A program made the translations under genes and the position numbers. From Lathyrus oleraceus (Eukaryota > Streptophyta > Magnoliopsida > Fabales > Fabaceae), in NCBI RefSeq assembly GCF_024323335.1, contig NC_066585.1, forward strand, positions 536,680,769 through 536,744,768: 64,000 nucleotides of DNA, written 5' to 3'. Positions 20,885 to 31,021 of this stretch are shown piece after piece. The notes beneath the pieces were generated by a model that saw only the letters and a program-made list of their open reading frames with translations, searched no databases and was not told the origin of the DNA. Numbering within the stretch: position 1 is the stretch's first letter; each line of letters opens with the position of its first letter.

Positions 20885-22096
20885 GAATATCCTGAAGGGG
20901 CATCCATCAATGACAGAAAATTTCTGAGGAAGTTTTCCGCTAAATTCTTTTTGAGTAATGGAATATTATACAAACGTAATCTTGATTCGACTTTGCTTCG
21001 CTGTGTGGATAAAAAGGAAGCAGAAAAGATTATGGAAGACATGCACGACGGTATTTTTGGGACTCACTCTAGTGGACATACAATGGCCAAGAAGATTATG
21101 AGATCAGGGTATTATTGGTCTACCATGGAAGCTGATTGCCACCATCACTCCAGAACTTGTAACAAGTGCCAGATCTATGCGGATAAAGTACATGTGCCTC
21201 CTGCCCCATTAAACGTGTTGACAGCCCCTTGGCCTTTTGCAATGTGGGGCATTGATATGATTGGAGAGATTAAACCTACTGCTTCCAACGGACATCGTTT
21301 CATTCTGGTTGCTATTGATTACTTTACAAAGTGGGTAGAGGCAGCCTCATTTGCTTCCGTCACCAAGAATGTGGTAGCACGGTTCATCAAGAATAGTCTT
21401 ATTTGTCGATATGGCATCCCTGAAAGAGTTATCACGGACAATGGCACCAATTTGAACAACAAGATGATTACTGAACTCTGCACGCAGTTCAAAATAAAAC
21501 ACCATAACTCTTCCCCGTACCGGCCAAAGATGAACGGCGCCGTGGAGGCTGCTAATAAAAATATCAAGAAGATCATACAAAAGATGACAGTAACGTACAA
21601 AGACTGGCATGAGATGTTACCGTTTTCTCTTCATGGTTATCGCACTTCAGTACGCACTTCGACAGGGGCAACTCCTTTCTCTTTAGTCTACAGAATGGAA
21701 GCCGTCTTACCTATGGAAGTTCAGATTCCCTCTCTAAGAATCATGAAAGAGGCAGGTTTAGACGAGGATGAATGGATTCAGACTCGACTCGATCAGATAA
21801 ATTTGATTGATGAAAAGAGACTTGCGGCTGTTTGTCATGGGCAGATATATCAGAAGTGCATGACCCAGGCATTCAACAAAAAAGTCAGGAGACGGGTGTA
21901 TCAAATCGGCGAATTGGTGATCAAGCGTATCATTCTACCACAAGGTGATCCCAGGGGCAAATGGACTCCCACATACGAAGGGCCATTTGTAGTTAAGAAG
22001 GTATTCTCTGGTGGAGCCATGATACTTGCTACGATGGATGGCGAAGACTTCCCACACCCCGTGAACGCAGACATAGTCAAAAAATACTACGCATAA
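20885..22096 (+). pseudogene. Ogre A integrase, cut off from pol by one nonsense codon
   Basis: The frame continues directly from RT after the TAG. It holds the zinc-binding module (THSSGHTMAKKIM then CNKCQ, about 21064-21170), the core with first Asp in WGIDMIG (21246-21266), second Asp in VITDNGT (21429-21449) and Glu in NGAVEAANKN (about 21533), and a GPF-type C-terminal module (YEGPFVV near 21975). It ends DIVKKYYA then TAA at 22096. All catalytic residues are present. It would be made only by readthrough, by an unrecognised internal start, or not at all. Confidence 0.88.
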
Positions 22097-22106
22097 AAGA
22101 GACCCG

Positions 22107-22278
22107 CTAGGTCGACGTACCTAGGCAAAAGTAAGGGCATCCCGGCGAACCAAAAGGGTTCGGGCAAAAATTAGGGATAAACATATAAAAATGTACACCC
22201 GGCAAGTCAAAAACCTGAAAAGGCGGCTTGGGCAAAAAAGGGTATCCTGGTGGACTGAAAACCTGAAAAGGCGGTCCA
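22107..22278 (+). other. Post-integrase hairpin array of Ogre A (4 units)
   Basis: Four stem-loops follow within 182 nt of the stop. U1: CTAGGT/ACCTAG (22107-22124). U2: CGAACC/GGTTCG (22146-22162). U3: CAAGTC/GGCTTG outer stem with CCT-GAAA-AGG inside (22203-22230). U4: TGGACTG/CGGTCCA outer stem with CCT-GAAA-AGG inside (22251-22278). Each is followed by GGCAAAA plus a run near RTTAGGGA. B and C have the same layout. The arms differ between units but pair, and the inner GAAA loop is GNRA-type. The function is unknown. Confidence 0.65.
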
Positions 22279-23382
22279 GGCAAAAAAAAATTAGGGCTTA
22301 AAAGCGTATGACTTTGTCCCGTTCTCAGTCAGCTTCACCCAAGTCAAAGGGACTGACCAAGCCAATCACTTTTGTCCGACAGTAGGAGATGAGACGCTTG
22401 AAGACATAATGACAGTAGCCGAATTAAAATCAATAGGACTTTTCCTTCATAGCTTTTCTTTATGTTCTCGACAATTTCCTCTTACTAGGATTTCTGTCTC
22501 CTTGTGCTCAAATTGCCTGTTTATAGGCCCTCTTTCAAAATCAATACAATGTTATTTCCAAAAAGATGCTTTTGTTTTACTTTTTCTGTTTTGTTTGCAT
22601 AAACGTCCATTGATTTAATTTGAATTATATATGCATTTGAATATGATCGATGTTTATCAAAATACATGCATAAAACGGAAATAGCAATTACTAAAAGACT
22701 TCAGGATCGAGGAAAAGGTCTAACCATGCTTTCCAACGAATCCGGTTGCTAATTCTATTCCCCAGCATAAACCAGTTACTCCCCAGAAGGAATTGGCATC
22801 GCTGGACAAACGAATCATCTCTTCCATCCCCCAGCCAGGCTTCTGGTGGATATTTCTACCATTAGACAGAAATCAAATACCCCCAGCTGATAAAGGGTCA
22901 TCAACACAAACATCTCCGACCGGAATCTCGGATTTTATTTTCCCCTGGCAGAACTTCTCGGACGCATAATTCATTCATTACATCATTTCACAGCATACGC
23001 ATGCATACAATGTTCGCATTTACTTTCGAAAGCATAGAACATCTCATGCATCATGACATAGCATGAAGCTAACTTTATTTTTCAGGTTAATTATCCTCCT
23101 GATACAGTCAAAATAAAGGTCCATTCAGACGGGCATCTTTATCGATTACATTCAAGATTCAACTACATCTCTCAGATATAGTCTATATGAACATTCATTC
23201 TGACAAGCACTCTGATATCCTCCCGATGGTGGCACCTTTCAGCCCACCCCAGATATTCATTGCAAATACAACATATACTATCAGATATAGCCTAGCATAC
23301 GGTTCATTCTGATTCAGCTCAACATACGACTCCTCCAACTCAGATACGATCTAACGTACGATCCATTCTGATCCTTTCTTCG
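22279..23382 (+). mobile_element. Ogre A 3' UTR, first part
   Basis: This is non-coding. It holds diverged short repeats of the form CAGATACRRCCTAGCGTACG near its right end (from about 23278). A 69-codon ORF at 22409-22618 has no homologue I recognise and is probably chance. Confidence 0.6.
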
Positions 23383-23930
23383 TCAGATACAACCTAGCGT
23401 ACGGCTCATTCTGCAACTCCAATACGGTCTAGCGTATGACCCATTTGGACCTTCAAATCCTCAGATACTGCCTAGCGTACGGTACATTCCGGGGTGTAGT
23501 CTAGCGTACGACTACTTTCTTCGTCAGATACAGCCTAACGTACGGCTCATTCTGCAACTCTAATACGGTCTAGCGTACGACCCATTTGGACCTTCAAATC
23601 CTCAGATACTGCCTAGCGTACGGTACATTCCGGGGTGTAGTCTAGCGTACGACTACTTTCTTCTTCAGATACAGCCTTACGTACGACTCATTCTGCAACT
23701 CCAATACGGTCTAACGTACGACCCATTTGGATCTTCAAACCCTCAGATACTGCCTAGCGTACGGTACATTCCGGGGTGTAGTCTAGCGTACGACTACTTT
23801 CTTCTTCAGATACAGCCTAACGTACGGCTCATTCTGCATCTCCAATACGGTCTAACGTACGACCCATTTGGATCTTCAAACCCTCAGATACGATCTAGCA
23901 TACGATCCATTCTGATTCTTTCTTCGTCAG
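23383..23930 (+). repeat. Tandem repeat in Ogre A 3' UTR, 141-bp unit, about 3.9 copies
   Basis: TCAGATACARCC starts at 23383, 23524, 23665 and 23806, exactly 141 bp apart. Each unit is itself built of about four diverged 35-bp submotifs containing CTAGCGTACG or CTAACGTACG. Ogre 3' UTRs are known sources of plant satellite repeats. Confidence 0.88.
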
Positions 23931-24278
23931 ATACAGCCTAACGTACAGCTCATTCTGCAACTCAGATACGATCTAGCGTACGATCCATTCTGATCTTTCA
24001 TCCCCAGCGAAGTCACCCGCCTAATGGATAACTCATTCTGCTACTCAGATACGATCTAGCATATGGTCCATTCTGATTCTTTATCCCCAGCAGCGTATGA
24101 TCCATTCTGATCTTTCATCATCAAACTTCCTGGATGGCATCTTTAAACCCATCTCCATCAAGACTAACCTTTGATTAACAAGTGCAAATTTTTGGGGCAT
24201 TCAAGTGTTCAATAATCTTCCACCTCCAGACCACGAATGGCGTACATACCATTCTAACTCTCTCGGTTCAAGAATATT
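23931..24278 (+). mobile_element. Ogre A 3' UTR, end
   Basis: Further diverged CAGATACGATCTAGC submotifs run to about 24110. Plain sequence then leads to the PPT. B has a related stretch just before its own PPT. Confidence 0.6.
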
Positions 24279-24291
24279 GAACAGGGGCAGC
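24279..24291 (+). other. Ogre A polypurine tract
   Basis: GAACAGGGGCAGC directly precedes the 3' LTR. The identical tract precedes B's LTR at 60439-60451. Confidence 0.85.
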
Positions 24292-25245
24292 TGTCACACC
24301 CCAAAATTTGCCCGTTAATATTACAAGGCATTTTTAAGGCACTCCAACTCATTCTCCAAGGCATTGACCTTAAAGGAACCAAAACCCAGCTCACAGATGG
24401 CCAAATCCGGAAAATGGCCCAAACTGGCATGCTCGCTAGGCGAGCAACTCCTTCGCCTAGCGAACTCTTCGCTATGCCACTCGCCTAGCGAAGCTTGCGA
24501 ATAACAGAAAATTCTGGGCTTCATTCTGAGCCCATTAGGTCACGAAAAAGCATTATAAATACCAACACTTCAGTCACAAAAGGGAGGGGAACGAAAACGG
24601 AACGAAAACCGGAGATAGAAAGAAGGCACAGCAAACCCTGGAGGCTAACCCAGAGAATTCAGAGCAACCCTAAAGGAAACCCTGAGGGAAACTCATCTGC
24701 ACCAAGGTTACCTCCGCCCAACTCAATCCGACTTGCCAATTCAAGGTTGCAATTCAATTGCAAACAGGTTTGCATTACTATTACCGCTTTATGTTCTTAA
24801 TATGCATGTGGCATCATGATTGAATTTATAAAAATATCTTAAGTTTCGCATGTGAATTTAAGTATCATGAATATCTTGAATGTTTAACCATGTAATCTCT
24901 GTAATGGATGCCATAGGGGGTGAAGCTTGCTGAAATTATACTATTATCAAAACCAGAACCCGCAGCCGCTCGCTAGCTCATCGCTAAGCGAGCATGTAGC
25001 GAGTATTCGCTAAGCCTTCGCTAGGCGAGGCAGGAGCGAACGTGACAGTCGCTGACTTTTCTGTTCTGATTTTTGCTCATCTGACCTGTTTTATCATAGC
25101 CATGCATTGTTTACCTGACCCTATTACTGATGTGATTTCTTTTGTGGTGTAATTCTCGATTGCACCCTGATTTGGTATTCTGACCTGTTTGCTGAATTTT
25201 TTAAGGGTTCATATACTCCCGGAAAAGGGTAGCTTGCTAGGTATT
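24292..25245 (+). repeat. Ogre A 3' LTR, first 954 bp
   Basis: It starts TGTCACACCCC and matches 11131-12084 base for base in length. It stops at GTATT, where Ogre B is inserted; in the intact 5' LTR the sequence continues GTATTCCACTT. The rest should lie beyond the window. Confidence 0.92.
25241..25245. repeat. Target-site duplication of Ogre B, left copy (GTATT)
   Basis: GTATT precedes B's LTR. Comparison with 12080-12089 predicts that the sequence right of the last B LTR will read GTATTCCACTT. That end is outside the window. Confidence 0.65.
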
Positions 25246-25511
25246 TGTCATACCCCAAAATTTGCCCATTTATATTTCAAGACATTTTTCAAGGCATTCC
25301 GACTCATTTTCATGACACTGATCTTAAGGGAACGAAGGCCCAGCTCGCGAATGACCCAAACTGACCTATTCGCTACACGCTCGCCTAGTGATAACATGAA
25401 AGTGGTTTATTTGGAAGCACAAGTAAAAATGGAGGAAAAGAGGTGCAAAAAGGAGAGAAAACGAACCAAATAGCAAAGCCCAGCCCAAAGCGCAAGCCAC
25501 AAATGCTGTGC

Positions 25512-25598
25512 TTGTGACGGACGTCACGGAGGGCGTGACGAGCGTCACGCAAAGCAGCCTTGTGACGGACGTCACACATGGTGTGACGAGCGTCACAC
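25512..25598 (+). promoter_or_regulatory. Four GTGACG-N2-CGTCAC palindromes in U3
   Basis: Palindromes lie at 25514-25527, 25534-25549, 25561-25576 and 25581-25598, as a 48-bp duplication of a pair. Each has two TGACG cores, the recognition core of plant TGA-type bZIP factors (as-1-like elements). They end about 140 bp upstream of the TATA box. The other LTR has the same cluster at 60718-60804. Binding is inference. Confidence 0.6.
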
Positions 25599-25736
25599 CA
25601 CTACCCTACTTTTTGGGCGCAAGTAACGCCTCAGAGACTTGAAGAGACGTTGAGGAGTGTTGGGCCCTATATCCACGCCATGAAATTAGCCACGTTGAAG
25701 AGCTCTTGGCAGCAAGTAGTTACTTAATGGTACCAA

Positions 25737-25745
25737 TATAAATAG
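25737..25745 (+). promoter_or_regulatory. Ogre B LTR TATA box
   Basis: TATAAATAG, also at 60943-60951 in the second LTR, is the likely U3 promoter box. Confidence 0.6.
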
Positions 25746-27307
25746 CCACGAAGAAAACCTAGAAAGGGGGGCTTTTTCCACATTTTTCCTTTGCCGTTTT
25801 CACTTTTGCATATTTTCTTTTCCAGCAGCTTAGGCATTGTTTTTCCTACGAGTTCTACACTATTTTCCTTGCAATTTCCTATTTCCTTTTCAGCATTTAG
25901 TTAGTTCTATTCACACAATAGTTTCTACAAAGGAAACTATTGTGTACCTTTTTACCGGATCCAACCTTACGTTAGGATCTAGTTTATTTTCTTCGTTTTA
26001 ATTTGTTGTTTAGTTGACGAATCCAAGGACAAATCCTGCCGGCTTGTGGCGGAGTGTTCAGGACTACTGTTTAACTTATTCCGAGTAACCCTAAAGGAAA
26101 CCCGGAAGGAAAAGCCTACGGCAGCAAGGTCACTTCCGCTCAATTCGATCCGATCGGCCAATTCGAGGTTGCAATTCAATTGCCAACAGGTTTGCGTTAC
26201 TATCACCGCTTTATGTTCCTAATGCACATGTGATATCATAATTGAATTCATAAATATATTTGAGGTTTTGCATGTGGACTTAAGTATGCCTGGATACCTT
26301 GAATTGTTGTAATGGAGGCCACTGTTTCGCTCTGTTTTGATCTTTACCCATCCGACTTGTTTTATTATAACCAGGCTTTGTTTACCTGATACTATTACTG
26401 CTTTGGTGCAACTCTTGATTGCACCCTGATTTGGTACTCTAATCCATTTGCTGAATTTTGTAAAGGTTCACCTGTCCCAGGAAAGGATTGCTGTCTAGGT
26501 CTTCCACTTTATTTGTGGGATACCCTTGTGGAGATTCGCCCTAAATTACTTGATTAATTTTAATGTGTTAATTTTAATGTATTAATTTTAATGTATTAAT
26601 TTTAATGTGGAGATTCATCCTAATTACCTAATTAACTTTAAAATATGGCTTTTAAATATGTGATCTTGGACCTCTCTTTTGCCTTACGATAACACGGTAT
26701 TACGGTCATGCCCCGCGAATGTAGGGATACACTTAGCAAAGACCCTTCGGTTAAATCATCATAAAATAAATCATGGTCCCTCGGATGTTGCCTTCGAAAA
26801 TACGATTTTGTCCCCCGATGACCCTTCGGTGTAGCCTACGGTAAAATGATGATCGTCCCTTCGAATGCTAAGGTATCCTTACAACTGTTGCCTTCAATGA
26901 CCAATCGATAACCCTACGATGACCCTTTTACATCCAAAGGGATAAGACTACTTACTTCTCAATAGTAAGGACAGTTTTACCCTCATAAGGATAGGAAATG
27001 CCCATAACGACCTTAGGAAGGTATAACTCTCAATTACTGGATCATAACCTAAAACATTTTCCACCCCTCACACTTTGCAAATCCTAGAAAATCACCACTT
27101 GGTATACATTCATACTAGAATCATTACCAAGTTACATTTTTCTAAACCGTTTTCAAAATCAAACGAGATAAATACTTTGTATACATTCATACGAGAATCA
27201 TTACAAAGTTAAACTCTCTTTTCGAAACATTTTTTAAACAATTCACGAACACTTTTCAGACAAAAATATAAGTGATCCAGCAATTAAGAGCCCATGGATA
27301 ACCATGG

Positions 27308-27339
27308 ATACAAAGGGTGCTAATACCTTCCCTTTGTAT
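27308..27339 (+). other. U5 hairpin of Ogre B, copy 1
   Basis: It has the same 10-bp stem as A (ATACAAAGGG / CCCTTTGTAT) with loop TGCTAATACCTT. The second copy is at 62514-62545. Confidence 0.7.
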
Positions 27340-27493
27340 AATGTACCTCCCGAACCCAAAATCTATTGAGGTCTTTCCTGTTCTTTTCCACCTTTCCTTA
27401 TTGGATAAAAGAAAAGTCGGTGGCGACTCTTGCTATCCGCGACATTGCGATAAAAAGCAAAATATCCCAAGTCAGTTCACCGTATGACAGAAC

Positions 27494-27511
27494 TGGCGAC
27501 TCTGCTGGGGA
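27494..27511 (+). other. Ogre B primer-binding site, unit 1
   Basis: TGGCGACTCTGCTGGGGA lies four bases after the LTR end, identical to A. Confidence 0.9.
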
Positions 27512-28377
27512 TGTTTAAAAAGAGAGGTTACCTTAAAAACAAGATCACTTATTTAAAATTGTCTGATTTACTTTTAAGGGGTTGCTTGGGTATTTTTGAG
27601 TGAAAGATCCTACACCCGGATCTAGTGTACCTTAGGTAAGTAGCAATAGATCATCGTGACTACCCGGCGTATACCGGAATGGTTAAAATGATGGCTACGG
27701 TTAATGTGACACTTTGGTTGTCCTGATGTTCCTCATGTTACTTGAGGAAAAATTTGGCTTCCGCGTGGTGTCATCAAAGCATTAACCAGACTTTTAGAAC
27801 CCTAATTGACTCATCCTGACCATTAGAAAGTAGTGAGATAACTGACTTCGGTTCCGACTGGGGTTGGTTGAGACTCGATACTACACTCCTTGAGATTGGA
27901 CTTTAGGGAAGCTTCGGTCAACCACTTGGTGTTGCACTGAAGTGGACTTGAGGGAAGGTCAATGATTGGAGATCCTTTTAGAACCCGGTTACTATTCTAG
28001 GACAGGTTGAACCAACTAAACTTCAGTGGGGAGGGTACTTACCTATGGAACTCATGCAAGCCTTAAAACCTAGGAATGATGGTTGTGTGACTTGCTTGTG
28101 CTTGTTATTCATTTAACCTCATAACATCATAACATCATGACATCATAACATTGTACTAACCATTTCGAGGACTTAGGGATTTAACTTTGCTCTGTTTTGT
28201 AAAATAAAAATAAAAATAAAATAAATAAATAAAAAAGTCTCCTTTTTTGTTGGCTTACGTAAAGTTAAATTCCAAAAGTCCTTGAAAACATTTCATACAT
28301 TGCATAGCATAACATAACATTGCATGACAGGTGTTCCAAAGGACCATATTCTCACGGTCTGCCTCTTAAACAGAAAA
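27512..28377 (+). mobile_element. Ogre B leader; ORF1 replaced by an A-rich tract
   Basis: The sequence follows A's leader up to the CTCTGTTTTGTAA before ORF1. An A/T-only tract (28196-28236) then follows, and it resumes with A's ORF1-gag spacer, so the whole ORF1 is missing. An in-frame upstream ATG at 28324 arose where A has ATAACAGG. Confidence 0.75.
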
Positions 28378-29487
28378 ATGGATCTCGAACAAACTGTCAA
28401 AGATCTCCAGACTCAAAATGCTCAGTTCAAGGAGATGATGCTAAGCCTATCCAAGGGGCAGGAGGAACTGAAGGCTCTTTTGGTCGAAAAGAAGAAAGAC
28501 AAGAAGGCTGTGAGTTTCATTAACCCAGGAAGAAGGCGTAAAGGACAGGCTACGGGAATCAAATTTGGAATCCCGAACGGTCCAGAGGATGAGGCGGAGA
28601 ATGATTCAGAGGAAGAGGATGCTGATTTCTCCAACCCTGAGGATGATGATGAGAAGTATGAAAATGAACAGTACTCTCCGAGAGATGATAAGTACAAGTT
28701 GTTGGAAGAACGTATGCTAGCTATGGAGGGTCAGAAGGCGCCTGGTCTGGATTTCGAAAGTTTGGGCCTGGTTTCCGATGTGACCATTCCCCGCAAATTC
28801 AAAATCCCCACTTTCACTAAGTACGATGGTGCATCCTGTCCTCAGATGCATTTAAGGGCTTATGTGAGAAAGATCCAGCCGCATACCACTGATAAGAAAC
28901 TATGGATCCATTTCTTCCAAGAAAGTCTGTCTGGCACTCAGTTGGAATGGTATTATCAGCTCGAGAGCTCTAACATCCACACATGGACTGATTTAGCGAC
29001 AGCTTTCTACAAGCACTACCGGTATAATTCTGAACTAGCGCCTACTCGGCTACAGTTGCAGAATATGACTATGGGATCTAAAGAAAGTTTCAAAGAATAT
29101 GCTCAAAAATGGAGAGATTTGGCTAGCAGAGTCAAACCCCCTATGACCGATCGAGAATTGGTGGACATGTTCATGAGCACACTGACTGGCCCATTCTACA
29201 GCCATCTATTGAGGAGTTCCTCATTGGGTTTCACTGAACTTATATTAACAGGTGAACATGTTGAAAGTGGCATTCGAAGTGGGAAGATACAGGCGACTAC
29301 CTTTGATCCTCCGGAGACTCCTCATGGCATCACTGCCCCTCTGCCTAATCATGACGAGACTGTCAATGCTGTGGAAGATACTGATAACGATTATGACTTG
29401 GATAGCTGGATTTTCCCAACAATTGGTGACGGACCCAATAATTGGAAGGCTGAAGACACTATCCCGATTTCCTTTAGTCAGGAGTAA
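28378..29487 (+). CDS. Ogre B truncated gag, 369 aa, in-frame internal deletions
   Basis: The chosen start aligns with A's gag ATG; an in-frame ATG 54 bp upstream (28324) could extend it. The coiled coil, acidic region and whole gag core are kept (to about residue 305, ESGIRSGKIQA). Two in-frame deletions then remove the zinc-knuckle region and the protease, leaving a short piece (DPPETPHGITAP) and A's last residues SFSQE. The frame survives both deletions and the stop overlaps the intron donor as in A. A gag-only protein could assemble particles or interfere with particle assembly. Function is inference. Confidence 0.85.
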   Translation: MDLEQTVKDLQTQNAQFKEMMLSLSKGQEELKALLVEKKKDKKAVSFINPGRRRKGQATGIKFGIPNGPEDEAENDSEEEDADFSNPEDDDEKYENEQYSPRDDKYKLLEERMLAMEGQKAPGLDFESLGLVSDVTIPRKFKIPTFTKYDGASCPQMHLRAYVRKIQPHTTDKKLWIHFFQESLSGTQLEWYYQLESSNIHTWTDLATAFYKHYRYNSELAPTRLQLQNMTMGSKESFKEYAQKWRDLASRVKPPMTDRELVDMFMSTLTGPFYSHLLRSSSLGFTELILTGEHVESGIRSGKIQATTFDPPETPHGITAPLPNHDETVNAVEDTDNDYDLDSWIFPTIGDGPNNWKAEDTIPISFSQE

Positions 29488-29697
29488 TTGTTATTGCTAT
29501 TTTTATGTTTCAAAGCATTGTGTCTATACCCGGGGCATAATAGCTAATTTTTCAAGGGTTTTGTCATTTCATAAGCATATTCATATTCAATAAATCAATG
29601 GACCTTTTGCATTCAAATATTGCGCTCTTTATCTTTCCTTTCATTTTTCAAAACAAGCTATGTTTTCTTGCACACACTCACGTAACAAATCGCGTAT
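29484..29697 (+). other. Ogre B intron, splice acceptor lost
   Basis: The donor GGA|GTAATTG is kept at 29484. At the position matching A's acceptor GCAG, B reads GCGT (29692-29695), so AG is gone. Normal splicing into pol would fail unless another AG is used. Confidence 0.65.
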
Positions 29698-30357
29698 CCA
29701 TATTCACTCTGGATCCTGTGGATAATAGTTCTACTACTGTTCATTATGACTTTGAAAATCCGATCTACCAAGCCGAGGATGGAAGTGTGGAAGATTGTGA
29801 AGTACCTGGAGAACTTGCCCGACTACTGCAAGAAGAAAAGACTATACAGCCGCATGAGGAATCAATTGAAATTGTAAATTTGGGTACTGAAATAAACAAG
29901 AAAGAAGTCAGAGGTTTCTGGGGGCACTCGAATTACATTGCCTGATTCATTCCACACTTGACTGCTACCTGCAAACCCATCTTCAAATTACTAAAAAAAG
30001 AAAAATCAAGAGATGGTATGGAATGATGAATGACAAAATCAAGAAGTATCCCCAAGAACCTCCAGTTCCGATGCCACCAGTTGAAGGAAGACCTTTAATC
30101 ACGTATTTGACCGTGTTAGAAAATTCAATAGGGTGTGCTGGGGCAACATGACGAGTCTGATCGAAAAGAGCATGTCATACACTGCCTTAGCAAAAGGTAC
30201 CGACTGTGAAACAAGATACTCACAGCTCGAGAAAGCTTGCTGCGCTTTGGCTTGGGCTGCTCGCCGACTAAAACAGTATATGTTGAATCATACCACTTTA
30301 TTGATTTCTAAGATGGATCTTATCAAATATACATTCGAGAAACCTGTTGTCTCCTGA
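29698..30357 (+). pseudogene. Ogre B RT/RNase H fragments
   Basis: The pre-RT linker is kept to KKEV, then jumps directly to the C-terminal RT block (RGFWGHSNYIA), followed by a stop at about 29942. A gypsy RNase H fragment (DCETRYSQLEKACCALAWAARRL) is at 30198-30357. The jump lies at AAAGAAGTCA, a 10-bp sequence found at both ends of the deleted stretch in A (about 18833 and 19682). RT catalytic residues and the second RNase H are missing. Confidence 0.8.
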
Positions 30358-31011
30358 AAGAGTTATCACTGATAATGGTACTAAACTGAACTCTGCACGC
30401 AGTTCAAAATTAAACACCATAACTCTTCTCCGTACCGGCCAAAGATGAATGGCGCCGTGGAGGCCGCTAATAAGAATATCAAGAGGATTGTACAGAAGAT
30501 GACAGTAACGTACAAAGACTGGCATGAGATGTTACCGTTTGCTCTCCATGGTTATCGCACTTCAGTACGCACTTCGATAGGGGCAACTCCTTTCTCTTTA
30601 GTCTATGGAACGGAAGCCGTTTTACCAGTGGAAGTCCAGATTCCCTCTCTAAGAATCATGAAAGAGGCGGGCTTAGATGAAGATGAATGGATCCAGACTC
30701 GACTCGATCAGATAAACTTGATTGACGAGAAGAGACTTGCGGCTGTTTGTCACGGGCAGATATATCAGAAGCGCATGACCCAAGCATTTAACAAAAGAGT
30801 CAAGAGACGAGTGTACCAAATCGGCGACTTAGTTATCAAGCGTATCATTCTACCACAAGATGATCCCAGGGGCAAATGGACTCCCACATACGAAGGGCCA
30901 TTTGTGGTTAAAAAGGTATTCTCCGGTGGAGCCATGATACTTGCTACAATGGATGGCGAAGACTTCCCACATCCTGTGAACGCGGACATAGTTAAAAAAT
31001 ACTACGCCTAA
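30354..31011 (+). pseudogene. Ogre B integrase C-terminal part
   Basis: Integrase resumes near the second catalytic Asp block (ITDNGT), which is out of frame. It is open from the block with the catalytic Glu (NGAVEAANKN, 30445 onward) to VKKYYA and TAA at 31011. The zinc module and first Asp are gone, so it cannot be catalytic. The last 188 codons closely match A. Confidence 0.85.
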
Positions 31012-31021
31012 CAGAGACCCG

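Larger units (their letters stand above)
11131..25245 (+). mobile_element. Ogre A: nearly complete Ty3/gypsy Tat-lineage element
   Basis: In order: 5' LTR (11131-13085), primer site, leader, ORF1, gag-pro, intron, RT-RNaseH-aRNaseH, integrase, hairpin array, repeat-rich 3' UTR, PPT and the first 954 bp of the 3' LTR. Ogre B interrupts that LTR at 25246. The two LTR copies align without indels over these 954 bp. I counted 6 differences, 5 of them transitions, about 0.6%. All long ORFs are intact except for one in-frame TAG at 20882-20884. It is the only element here that could supply most proteins to relatives. Confidence 0.92.
25246..27489 (+). repeat. Ogre B LTR, copy 1 (2244 bp)
   Basis: It begins TGTCATACCCC and ends CCGTATGACA. 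It resembles A's LTR at the ends and in U5. Most of U3 differs and carries the TGACG palindromes. A short AT-rich tandem run (TTAATTTTAATGT, about 4 copies) lies at about 26550-26600. The U5 hairpin is at 27308-27339 and TGGCGACTCT at 27421-27430. Confidence 0.92.

Noticed and set aside
23383..23930. Regular direct repeats as a CRISPR array
   Set aside because: The units are contiguous with no unique spacers, no cas genes are present and the genome is plant; it is a tandem repeat.
25366..25596. 76-codon minus-strand ORF with repeated TLVTP-like segments (copy at 60572-60802)
   Set aside because: It is the translation of the TGACG palindromes, so the repetition comes from the DNA element.
28320..28523. 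67-codon ORF overlapping B gag (copy at 63526-63729)
   Set aside because: A shadow frame of gag; gag in the other frame matches Ogre A.
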